Positions 54,656 to 62,146 of a stretch of 64,000 nt of DNA are shown one piece after another. A model generated the notes under the pieces. That model searched no databases and was not told the origin of the DNA. It saw nothing but the letters and a program-made list of their open reading frames with translations. Origin of the DNA: an uncultured Pseudomonadota bacterium (GTDB lineage: Bacteria; Myxococcota_A; UBA796; SXON01); assembly GCA_903844155.1 (NCBI GenBank), contig CAIMSU010000341.1, forward strand, positions 1 to 64,000. Reading direction: 5' to 3'. The first letter of the stretch is position 1. Each line of letters opens with the position of its first letter. A program made the translations under genes and the position numbers.

Positions 54656-57375
54656 TTCCGCGCTCCACCCGGCTCCAGCGCCGCCGTCCGCAGCAGGATC
54701 GCCCCGTAGGACGTGCCACTTCCAACACCGGCGAGCAGCAACGTCATCCCCGGCCGCACCGACCCCGTGCGCGTTGCTTGATCGAGGCTGTAGGGCGCGC
54801 TCGCGGCGCCGAGGCTGCCGACGTCGTCGACGACGGGGTAGAGTTTTTCAGGCCCGAAGCCGAGATCCCGGGCGATCGCCGTGTAGAGCGGTCCGTTGGG
54901 CTGGTGCGGCAGGAAGCGATCGACCTCGTCGGGTCCCAGCCCCGCCGACTGCATGACCGTCCGGCTCGCGTGCCCGATGCAGGCGATGGCGGCGTCCGCC
55001 AGCTCCTTTCCGGACGGCGCGAACTGGTAGTACATGCCGGGCTGCGGGTGCGCGTGGAGGATCCGTCCGCGGAGCATCGCGTTGTTTCGCAGGTGGACCG
55101 CCAGCAATCCCTCCTCGGCCGTCCGCGCGGGCCCGATGATGCACGCAGCGGCGCCGTCCGCAAAAACCATCATCGCCCGCGGTTCTTTCGGCGAGAGGTT
55201 CCGCGAGAACGTCTCGACGGCGATGACGGCGACCGGACCCATCCCTGTCGCCACGGAGCGCGCGGCGATGTCCAGGCCGGTCAGGAAGCCGGTGCAGGTG
55301 TTGTTGACGTCAAAACAGTCGCAGGTGTCGTCGATGTCGAGTGCGGCGGCGACGTGGTTGGCGTTCGCGGTCGCCTCGCCCGCCGCGTGCATCAGGATGA
55401 GCGCCGAGCGCATCGTGTCGTTCGCGCGCTGCCAGAGGTTGAACTCGTAGAGGAACCGCCCGGCCCTCCCGGAGATCATCGGCGAGGTGGACGCCTCGTA
55501 CGCCGGGTTGGCGACGATGTTGCTCGCGATGAGCAGGTTCGCGCCCTGGTTGGCGAGCGGCGTGGTGGGGACGTTGCGCACGATGCCGCCGTCGACGTAC
55601 CGGAACCCGGAGCCGGTCGTCGGCGTGATGATGCCGGGGAAGGAGCTGGAGCAGCGCACGCCAAAACCGACGCTGCCAACGCCGATCACCGCCTCGCAGC
55701 CGGCGGAGATGTTGGTGGCGACGGGGTAGAGCGGCACCTCCAGCTCTTCGAGCCGCAGGAATTCCTGGCTGCGCGTCGCCCGCTTCAGCGCGCGGTCCAC
55801 GCCTTGCTGCAGGAAGACCGAGGAGAAGAACGCGGTGCGCGTCGTCAACTGGGCGCGGGGCGCGAACTCCTTGAGCGCGACGAATTCCTTGTCCTGGGTC
55901 GCGCACCAGAAGGCGCCGCACAACGAGCCGAAGCTCGAGCCGGACACCATGTCGATCGGGATCTTCGCCTGGCGGATCGCCTTGATGAGCGTGGTGTGCG
56001 CGAACCCCCACGAGCCTCCGCCGCCGAGCGCGATCCCGACCCGGCGCTCGGTGATGTCCCGGATCCACCGGGAGAACCGCTCCCGGTCAGCATCGGAGAG
56101 GTCCGAGAGCGTTCGGGCGCGCGCCACCCGAGCCAGATCGAAGCGCACCCTCACCGTCGACGGCGGGTAGGGTGGCTCCGACGGCAAGTAGCCGCCGCCA
56201 AGCTGCAAACACCAGTTCACCCGACCCGGGCCGAGCGGGAACGGGGGCGACTGCCAGGGCTTGCTCGAGACCACGAGCGCGCGGGTGACCGAACGACGCA
56301 GGGTGATGAGGTGCTCGCGCGGCACGGCGCTCGTGTCGAGGAGGAGATATTCGAGGTTCCCCGGCGTGTTCAGGCCGAAGCCGATCGTCGTCTCACCGGG
56401 GGCGTCCGGGTCGAACGGCACCGCCCCACGCCACACCTTGTCGGGGCCCTGGACCATCGCCTCCGCAGGCTGGCCCCTTGGGAGCAGGCGGAGGACAGCC
56501 ATGCGGTCGTCAAAGTCAGCGACCGCGGTCTGCGCGACGAGATCCGTGATCGCGCGCATCGGGAATTCGGGGTCACCCACGACGAGGAGCACCTCGACGA
56601 TCGCGCGGACCTGCTCGCCGTACACCGGGGACTTCACGGCCGCGGCACGCAGCGTCGGGGAGGCCAGCAGCGCCATCTGGAGCACAGCCAGCGGGATGCG
56701 GATGACGACGCTGTCGACGGTCGCGACGGCGTCCTCGGGCTCGCATTGCATGCCGCCCCGGGCCAACCCGCCGAACGGGGTGCCGGCAGTCACCACCGTC
56801 ACCCGCAGCCCGTCAGGCGAGACCGCCCGGATCTCGCCGCTTACAAGCAGGTACATCCCTATCGTCGGTGACGGCGCGTCGGGCCGCTCCGCCGTGAGCA
56901 CCTTGTCGCCCTTCGCAAACTTCGTCACTTCGCCCGTCATCACGATCCCCGCGAGCACAGGCACCGGCGCACCGGCCAGCCCCGGCAGCGTTTTTGACGC
57001 CGCGACCACGCCCGCGAGCCCGCGCCGCATCGTCCCCAGCGTCTCCAGCGCGTCCCCCAGCTTAGGGACGACGCGCTCCACATTCGCGAGCTTTGTTGCT
57101 GGCAAGATCCAGCCCGTCGCGCCGCTGTTGGCCCAGATGCGCTGCCTCGGCGTCCGCACCCGCGGCCAGCACGACTCGCCCAGCGTCACGCCCACTCCGA
57201 CGGCGATCGGCTCGGCGTAGAGGCCGTTCGGGAGGCGCGCGGAGACGGAGACCCGCCCGGACTTCAGGAAAAACACGCCAGCGGGCTCGGTGCCCGGCCC
57301 CTCGAACAGCGCGCCGTCGGCGAGCTCGCAGGGCTCGACCAGACCCGCCAGCGCCTCCCGCTCCGCCGGCGACAT
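54652..57375 (-). CDS. cNMP-binding / patatin phospholipase fused to C-terminal KAS III
   Basis: 907 aa from ATG 57375. N-terminal half: two cyclic-nucleotide-binding-like barrels (about 1-320), then a patatin domain with GGGGSWGFAH oxyanion loop, nucleophile GSSFG (Ser about 479) and DGG (YVDGGIVRNVP) as in neuropathy-target-esterase-like lysophospholipases. At about residue 660-690 it changes to the C-terminal two-thirds of a KAS III: DVNNTCTGF (Cys about 694), FLPHQPNG (His about 824), and VGSLGAAS, where the Asn of the GNTSAAS motif is Ser. The first ~90 residues of KAS III are missing. The frame opens upstream to 57654 but no clear start exists there; VFFFDDGCTI before 57375 may belong to it. 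Confidence 0.8.
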   Translation of the reverse strand: MSPAEREALAGLVEPCELADGALFEGPGTEPAGVFFLKSGRVSVSARLPNGLYAEPIAVGVGVTLGESCWPRVRTPRQRIWANSGATGWILPATKLANVERVVPKLGDALETLGTMRRGLAGVVAASKTLPGLAGAPVPVLAGIVMTGEVTKFAKGDKVLTAERPDAPSPTIGMYLLVSGEIRAVSPDGLRVTVVTAGTPFGGLARGGMQCEPEDAVATVDSVVIRIPLAVLQMALLASPTLRAAAVKSPVYGEQVRAIVEVLLVVGDPEFPMRAITDLVAQTAVADFDDRMAVLRLLPRGQPAEAMVQGPDKVWRGAVPFDPDAPGETTIGFGLNTPGNLEYLLLDTSAVPREHLITLRRSVTRALVVSSKPWQSPPFPLGPGRVNWCLQLGGGYLPSEPPYPPSTVRVRFDLARVARARTLSDLSDADRERFSRWIRDITERRVGIALGGGGSWGFAHTTLIKAIRQAKIPIDMVSGSSFGSLCGAFWCATQDKEFVALKEFAPRAQLTTRTAFFSSVFLQQGVDRALKRATRSQEFLRLEELEVPLYPVATNISAGCEAVIGVGSVGFGVRCSSSFPGIITPTTGSGFRYVDGGIVRNVPTTPLANQGANLLIASNIVANPAYEASTSPMISGRAGRFLYEFNLWQRANDTMRSALILMHAAGEATANANHVAAALDIDDTCDCFDVNNTCTGFLTGLDIAARSVATGMGPVAVIAVETFSRNLSPKEPRAMMVFADGAAACIIGPARTAEEGLLAVHLRNNAMLRGRILHAHPQPGMYYQFAPSGKELADAAIACIGHASRTVMQSAGLGPDEVDRFLPHQPNGPLYTAIARDLGFGPEKLYPVVDDVGSLGAASAPYSLDQATRTGSVRPGMTLLLAGVGSGTSYGAILLRTAALEPGGARN

Positions 57376-57481
57376 CCCGCGCAGCGCCGGCCACGGGTAG
57401 TCGAGGAAGTTCTTGCCCTCATTGAGGATGGTGCAGCCATCGTCGAAGAAGAAGACGTTGTTCTGGTTGTTGGGCGCGCTT

Positions 57482-58306
57482 CTACCCGCGTGTGCGGTGG
57501 AGCTCCCGCATGTGCGGTGTGACGGCTGTGAGAGGCCGTCCGACGACCCAGGTGACGGGGACGCCGAGCCAGCGCTCGCGTCCGACCTCGAACGCATAAT
57601 CGACGTCGCCCGCGGTGCCGGCCTGGGCCATCTGCCGCAGCTCGTCGGGCTCATACGACCGCAGGCAGGAGCAGAACCCGTCCCAGCCGAGCGCCAGCGG
57701 GACGACGGGGAGGGCGGTGTGCCAGAGCATCCGGCGCAGGCTTCTGGGCCGGGAGAGCGGCGACAACAGCGCCGCCAACGCGGGGAGCAGCACCATCGAC
57801 GCGGCGTAGGGGACAGATCGGGCGGTCACCTCGTAGACGACGATGGGCTGACGGGCGCGCGCGGCGTCGGCCAGCACACCGGCGGCGTCGGCGGGGCGCA
57901 GGTGATGGAGGCCGAGGCAGAGGGTGCGCAGGCCGGTCAAGTCGGCGGGGACAGCGCGGGCGTCGACGGGCGTGGAAACGTAGGTGATGCCAGCGCGATC
58001 GCGCAGGTGCGGCAGGAGCGACGGGTTCGGGTAGAGGTCCGTGAGGACCAGATCGACGGGCTCGCCGAGCGAGGTAGCGACGGCATCGCGCAGCGGGAGG
58101 ACGAGGCCGCCGCCGCCCGAGCACAGATCCACGATCCGTCGTCCGCCCGTCTCCCGCAGCAGCGCCGTCACCCGTCCGGCGATGGGCGTCCACGAGCGGA
58201 TGAGCCCGTTGAACGTCCTCAAAAAGTCCGCCTCCATCCGTCGCCAGTCCTCCGGCCACCAGGGCTCGTCCATCAATTCGGGCGCGTGGATGCGAGGAAA
58301 CGGCAT
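57482..58306 (-). CDS. SAM-dependent methyltransferase with hydrophobic segments
   Basis: 274 aa. Motif I region 'RRIVDLCSGGGGLVLPLRDA' and later DLVLTDLYPNPSLL, then LCLGLHHLRP, give a class I methyltransferase fold. Two hydrophobic segments (MVLLPALAALLSPL and MLWHTALPVVPLALGW) suggest membrane association, as expected for a lipid substrate. It starts directly after the stop of the OafA-type acyltransferase (TGAATG) and ends about 100 bases before the patatin/KAS start. Confidence 0.8.
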   Translation of the reverse strand: MPFPRIHAPELMDEPWWPEDWRRMEADFLRTFNGLIRSWTPIAGRVTALLRETGGRRIVDLCSGGGGLVLPLRDAVATSLGEPVDLVLTDLYPNPSLLPHLRDRAGITYVSTPVDARAVPADLTGLRTLCLGLHHLRPADAAGVLADAARARQPIVVYEVTARSVPYAASMVLLPALAALLSPLSRPRSLRRMLWHTALPVVPLALGWDGFCSCLRSYEPDELRQMAQAGTAGDVDYAFEVGRERWLGVPVTWVVGRPLTAVTPHMRELHRTRG

Positions 58307-59404
58307 TCAGATCCGCGCCTTCAGGCGCAGGAAGGGCCGCTCGACGAGGACGTGCAGGGCGACCGCCGCTACCGTGCTCATCGCCAAAAACGTCCCGAGG
58401 AAGGCAAAGAAACCGTCATCCCCTGCGACCGACCAGGCGAGGGTCAGGAACAGCATGTGGACGAGGTAGAGCGCGTAGGAGAGGTCGCCGACCCGCCGCA
58501 GCGGTGCCGAGGCGAGGAGCGGCGAGGCGAACGTGGGGCCGCTCACCGTCGCCAGCACGATCGCGCCAAACGCCAGCGCCAACACCGAGAACAGCGGGAC
58601 GACGTTGTACAGGGTGACAGGGTGGAGCAGGAACGGCTGTGCGAGCAAGGCGGCGAGGACGAGGCTGCTGGCGACGAGGACTCCGGCGCGCGCACGGCCG
58701 CCCAATTCACCACCGCGCCCGCGCCAGATCGCGATGGCGAGGCCGACGGCGAGGCCGTCTGCGGCGAGGTGGAAGGGGCTGCGGAGATGGTCGAAGAACG
58801 CGCCGTACGTGTGGATCTCGGGGTGCTGGCGCCAGGTGAGCCAGCGGAGGAGGGGGGACGCGAGCGATACTGACAGCGCAGCGGCGGTCCAGAAACGCTC
58901 CGGCAGACGCCGAATTGCGAGGAGCACGAAGGGGACGGTGAGGTAGAACTTCTCCTCCACCCCGAGTGACCAGAACGCGATGACGATGTTGGACGGCAGA
59001 TAGTCCTGCAGGAACAGCAGGTGGTACCCCAGCGAGACCCCGATCCCCGTTCGATTGTAGTGGTAGAACGGCACCAACCCGGCGGCGACGAGGAGCAGCA
59101 CCGTGTAGTACGCCGGCACGATCCGCAACCCGCGCCGCGCCAGATATCGCCCCCCATGTACGAAAACCGACGACGTCGCTTTTGATAGGTCGGCGAGCAA
59201 GCGCAGCACGTTGGTCCCGATGAGGAAGCCCGAGAGGACGAAGAACAAGTCGACCCCCATCCAGCCGTTGAGCAGGGGGTGCAGCCACGTCGGCGCGTCC
59301 CCCGGAAGGTGGTTCGCGTACTCCCGCCCCGCGTGTCGCCCCAGCACGAGCAGGACCGCGAGGCCGCGCAGCCCGTCCAGCTCGGGGATCTTGCGCGGGC
59401 CCAT
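58307..59404 (-). CDS. Acyltransferase family 3 (OafA/YrhL-type) membrane protein
   Basis: 365 aa from ATG 59404, overlapping the TauE/SafE stop by one base. The family start 'IPELDGLRGLAVLLVLGRHAG' has the conserved His, followed by NGWMGVDLFFVLSGFLIG and RGLRIVPAYY, about ten membrane helices and the DLSYALYLVH end. It O-acylates surface sugars or lipids. About residues 86-98 (LSKATSSVFVHGG) are encoded by a diverged arm of the palindromic element at 52451. Confidence 0.93.
   Translation of the reverse strand: MGPRKIPELDGLRGLAVLLVLGRHAGREYANHLPGDAPTWLHPLLNGWMGVDLFFVLSGFLIGTNVLRLLADLSKATSSVFVHGGRYLARRGLRIVPAYYTVLLLVAAGLVPFYHYNRTGIGVSLGYHLLFLQDYLPSNIVIAFWSLGVEEKFYLTVPFVLLAIRRLPERFWTAAALSVSLASPLLRWLTWRQHPEIHTYGAFFDHLRSPFHLAADGLAVGLAIAIWRGRGGELGGRARAGVLVASSLVLAALLAQPFLLHPVTLYNVVPLFSVLALAFGAIVLATVSGPTFASPLLASAPLRRVGDLSYALYLVHMLFLTLAWSVAGDDGFFAFLGTFLAMSTVAAVALHVLVERPFLRLKARI
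59161..59186. repeat. Diverged single arm of the palindromic element inside a gene
   Basis: CGAAAACCGACGACGTCGCTTTTGAT at 59161-59186 matches the arm at 52451-52476 at 23 of 26 positions, preceded in both places by 'catgt' within 5 bases. It lies inside the acyltransferase gene in frame, coding a short Ser/Thr-rich loop, and has no second arm. Confidence 0.7.
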
Positions 59405-60249
59405 CAGCGCCCCGGGGCCAGCCACGCGAGAAGCAGGCCGAACTCCGCTCGAATCAGGTCACCCCAGGCGTCGAACGCCAGCTTCGCGCACAGGCCGAGG
59501 CAGACGGCGAGCACCACCCAGCGGATCAGCTTGTCGCCCCCACGAATTGCTGCGCGAACGCCGAGCGTTGCGCCGATGAACTGGGCGAGCGCCATCGGCA
59601 GCGCGACCGCCCAGGCCACCTGCCCCTGCCAGGCGAGCAAGCCAAAAGCTGCGAGGTTCGAGGCGAAGTTTACGACCTTCGCGTTCGCCGACCCCGACTT
59701 CATCGACGTCCCGAGCAGGAGCACCTGCCCGATGATGAGGAACGTGCCGGTCCCTGGCCCAAAAAAGCCGTCGTAGCAGCCGATCACGACCGCGAGGCCG
59801 ACGGCGATGGCGAGGGCGGTGTTGGGCGAGAGGTTTTTGGGCTTTGGGTCCAGCGGCGGCCGGAAGGTCATGAACACGGCGACGATGACCAGCAGCACCA
59901 TCACCACGGGCCGCAGCACGGCCGGGCTGACCGACAGCAGCAGCACAGCACCTAGCAGCGACCCGACAAACCCCGCGATGAAGCTCGGGATCGCCCGGTC
60001 ACGCTCCACGAGCCCCGCGCGCCAGAAGCTCCACGTCGCCGCCCCCGAGCCCCACACCGCCTGGCCCTTGTTGGTGCCGAACGCCATGTGGATCGGTAGT
60101 TTGGTCGCCAGCAAAGCCGGCACGGTGATCAAGCCGCCGCCGCCCGCGATGGCGTCGAAAAACCCCGCGGTGAGGGCCGCAAAGATCAAGCCGGCGACGG
60201 AGACGGGCGTGAGGCCGACGGTGGCCCAGGCGGCGAGGAGCGCGTTCAC
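59404..60249 (-). CDS. TauE/SafE family membrane permease
   Basis: 281 aa, about eight hydrophobic helices. The opening 'VAGLIFAALTAGFFDAIAGGGGLITVPALL' and the later 'GCYDGFFGPGTGTFLIIGQVLLLG' are the two internally related family motifs. Such proteins export sulfite, sulfonates or other small organic anions. Located between the diacylglycerol-kinase-like gene (4-base overlap) and the acyltransferase (1-base overlap), it may export a by-product of the lipid pathway; this is inference. Confidence 0.92.
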   Translation of the reverse strand: MNALLAAWATVGLTPVSVAGLIFAALTAGFFDAIAGGGGLITVPALLATKLPIHMAFGTNKGQAVWGSGAATWSFWRAGLVERDRAIPSFIAGFVGSLLGAVLLLSVSPAVLRPVVMVLLVIVAVFMTFRPPLDPKPKNLSPNTALAIAVGLAVVIGCYDGFFGPGTGTFLIIGQVLLLGTSMKSGSANAKVVNFASNLAAFGLLAWQGQVAWAVALPMALAQFIGATLGVRAAIRGGDKLIRWVVLAVCLGLCAKLAFDAWGDLIRAEFGLLLAWLAPGR

Positions 60250-61220
60250 CGCATCACCGGCGTCCCGAGCGCGATCGGTGCGGTCGCGGAGACACGCAGC
60301 TCGGGTCCGGCGCGATGGAAGTCGCCGTCGATCATGTAGACGAGGTCGGTCTCCCCATGCAACGAGAACGCGGCGAGGGTGTGTTGCAGGATCTCCGGGG
60401 TTTTTGGGGCGCGGGCCAGAAAAATCCGCGGAAGTTCAAGGACGAAGGTGAACGCCGAGCACGCGACCCCGAGCACGTGCATCCGTCCAGGGTTCGTCAG
60501 GCAGGGGAAGAAGGCCCGAAACCCGAAGCCGATGTCGTCGACCGTCCCCGCGCCGACGGCGAGGTACCGGGTCGGCGGCCATTCTTCCGGCGCGCGGACC
60601 CGCACCGTCACGGGCAGCATCAGCCGCCGGATCGCCGGTCCCTGGATGAACGAGGACAAGATCCCGCGCCCGAGGATCCACAGCGCCTTCGCGGGCGTCG
60701 GCTCGCTGCCCTCGTAGTAGACCTCCAGGAAGTTGGAGATGAGCCCGTTGCCGAAGAGAAAACCGTACTGCGGCGGGGTGTTCTGGCCCGGGGCGTCCAC
60801 GCGGAGCAGGCTCCGGGCCACACGGGGGACGTCCGCTGGCCGGGAATAGGCGAGCAGCGCCGCCAGCCAGGCCTCCGGCCGTCGCCCAAAAAGCCCCAAC
60901 ATCCGGCCGCGAACGCCGTAGCTCCCCGAGCTTGTGTTCATCGTGCCGCCGGGCAGCACCTGCACCAGCGGGAGCCGGTCGAGCCCGACCCGGTTCACCA
61001 GCGCCGTGAGGACAACGTGCACGGTGCCGTCGCCACCATTGATGGCCAGGACGTCCGGCGGGTCGGCAAAGATGGCGTCGATCGCCGCGTCCAGGCTTTC
61101 GCCGTCGCCCGCCGGGTAGACCCGTCCTCGCCCGTCCAGGAGCGCCCCGAGCCGCTCGGCGATCCCCGGATCCTGCCGATTCTGCCGGGACTTCGGGTTG
61201 GTGATGACGTCAACGCGCAG
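60246..61220 (-). CDS. Diacylglycerol-kinase-family lipid kinase, non-ATG start
   Basis: About 324 aa. The signature 'VLAINGGDGTVHVVLTAL' (GGDGT, ATP-binding) lies upstream of the first ATG/GTG near 61022, so the gene must begin earlier. The only plausible start after the preceding in-frame TGA is CTG 61220, giving MRVDVITNPKSRQNRQ, which is the NPxSG-type N-terminus of the DAGK family. PGGTMN (PGGT/N motif) and IDGDFHRAG near the end follow. It would phosphorylate diacylglycerol, ceramide-like or undecaprenol-like lipids. The 4 bases between UbiA stop and this start support an operon. Confidence 0.83.
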   Translation of the reverse strand: MRVDVITNPKSRQNRQDPGIAERLGALLDGRGRVYPAGDGESLDAAIDAIFADPPDVLAINGGDGTVHVVLTALVNRVGLDRLPLVQVLPGGTMNTSSGSYGVRGRMLGLFGRRPEAWLAALLAYSRPADVPRVARSLLRVDAPGQNTPPQYGFLFGNGLISNFLEVYYEGSEPTPAKALWILGRGILSSFIQGPAIRRLMLPVTVRVRAPEEWPPTRYLAVGAGTVDDIGFGFRAFFPCLTNPGRMHVLGVACSAFTFVLELPRIFLARAPKTPEILQHTLAAFSLHGETDLVYMIDGDFHRAGPELRVSATAPIALGTPVMR

Positions 61221-61224
61221 CGGA

Positions 61225-62145
61225 TCAGCCCGTCCCGATCACGGCCACATGGGGCGCGAAGAAGATGACGGCCACGGCGGTCACCGCGTACAGCACGGCG
61301 GCCACCAGGATGGGGACGTCCTTGAGCAGCGTCTCGTCGGGTGCTGCGCCCTCGCCCTTCTGATCCACGAGGTAGATGTACCGGAAGATGACGTAGAGCA
61401 CGTACGGGAAGGTCAGCAGCAGCCAGGGCGTCGGGGAGCCGAGCACCGTGTAGAGCGCGTAGCTGATGATCGTGCCCGAGGTCGTAATCGCCTGGAATTC
61501 CTGGAGCATCGCCGGCGAGTAGCTGTCCAGCGCCTTCCGGGTGCCCGTCTTTTTGCCTTCCAGCAGCAGGATCTCTCCCCGGCGCTTGTTGAAGCCGAGG
61601 AACAACGCTAAAAATGTCGTGCAGAGCAAGAGCCACGGCGAGATCGGCACGTGGATCGCCACCGCGCCGGCCACCGCCCGCCAGAGGTAGCAGGCGGACA
61701 AGAACATGACGTCGAGGATGACGTAGTGCTTGAACACGGTCGAGTACGAGAGCGTCGTCGCGAAATAGCAGAGCGCGCACACCAGGAAGGGCACGCCGAC
61801 GACCCAGGCGATGCCCAACGAGGTCGCCAGCGTGACCGCCATCAGCGCCCAGGCGCCGCCCGGGGTGAGCTCACCCGCGGCGATTGGCCGGTGGCGCTTC
61901 TTGGGGTGGAGCCGGTCGGCATCGGCGTCGCGGAGGTCGTTGTAGACATAGCCGGTGCTGGAGAGCAGGCAGAAGCTGGCGAATGCGCCAATGCACAGCG
62001 CCCAGTCATCCAGCCGCCCGAAGTTGGACGAAAAGATGAGGGCCGGGAACAACAGCACGTTCTTCGCCCACTGCTTGGGGCGCAGGGCGGCCATCGCCGC
62101 CATCACGGCGGAGCGACGCGGCACTCCGGGATGCACATCGGTCAC
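61225..62145 (-). CDS. UbiA-family prenyltransferase, decaprenyl-phosphate phosphoribosyltransferase type
   Basis: 306 aa from GTG 62145, one base after the kinase stop. LRPKQWAKNVLLFPALIFS and the Asp-rich motif YNDLRDADADRLHPKKRHRPIAAGEL are as in the phosphoribosyl-transferring subgroup, followed by SYSTVFKHYVILDVMFLSACYLWRAVAGA. About nine hydrophobic helices. By homology it transfers 5-phosphoribose from PRPP to a polyprenyl phosphate, as in arabinan synthesis; here the acceptor and purpose are unknown. No DprE1/E2-type partner is seen in the window. Confidence 0.88.
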   Translation of the reverse strand: MTDVHPGVPRRSAVMAAMAALRPKQWAKNVLLFPALIFSSNFGRLDDWALCIGAFASFCLLSSTGYVYNDLRDADADRLHPKKRHRPIAAGELTPGGAWALMAVTLATSLGIAWVVGVPFLVCALCYFATTLSYSTVFKHYVILDVMFLSACYLWRAVAGAVAIHVPISPWLLLCTTFLALFLGFNKRRGEILLLEGKKTGTRKALDSYSPAMLQEFQAITTSGTIISYALYTVLGSPTPWLLLTFPYVLYVIFRYIYLVDQKGEGAAPDETLLKDVPILVAAVLYAVTAVAVIFFAPHVAVIGTG

Positions 62146-62146
62146 G

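Noticed and set aside
54778-56871. 697-codon plus-strand frame opposite the patatin/KAS gene
   Set aside because: No motif and biased composition; the minus strand has catalytic motifs in order.
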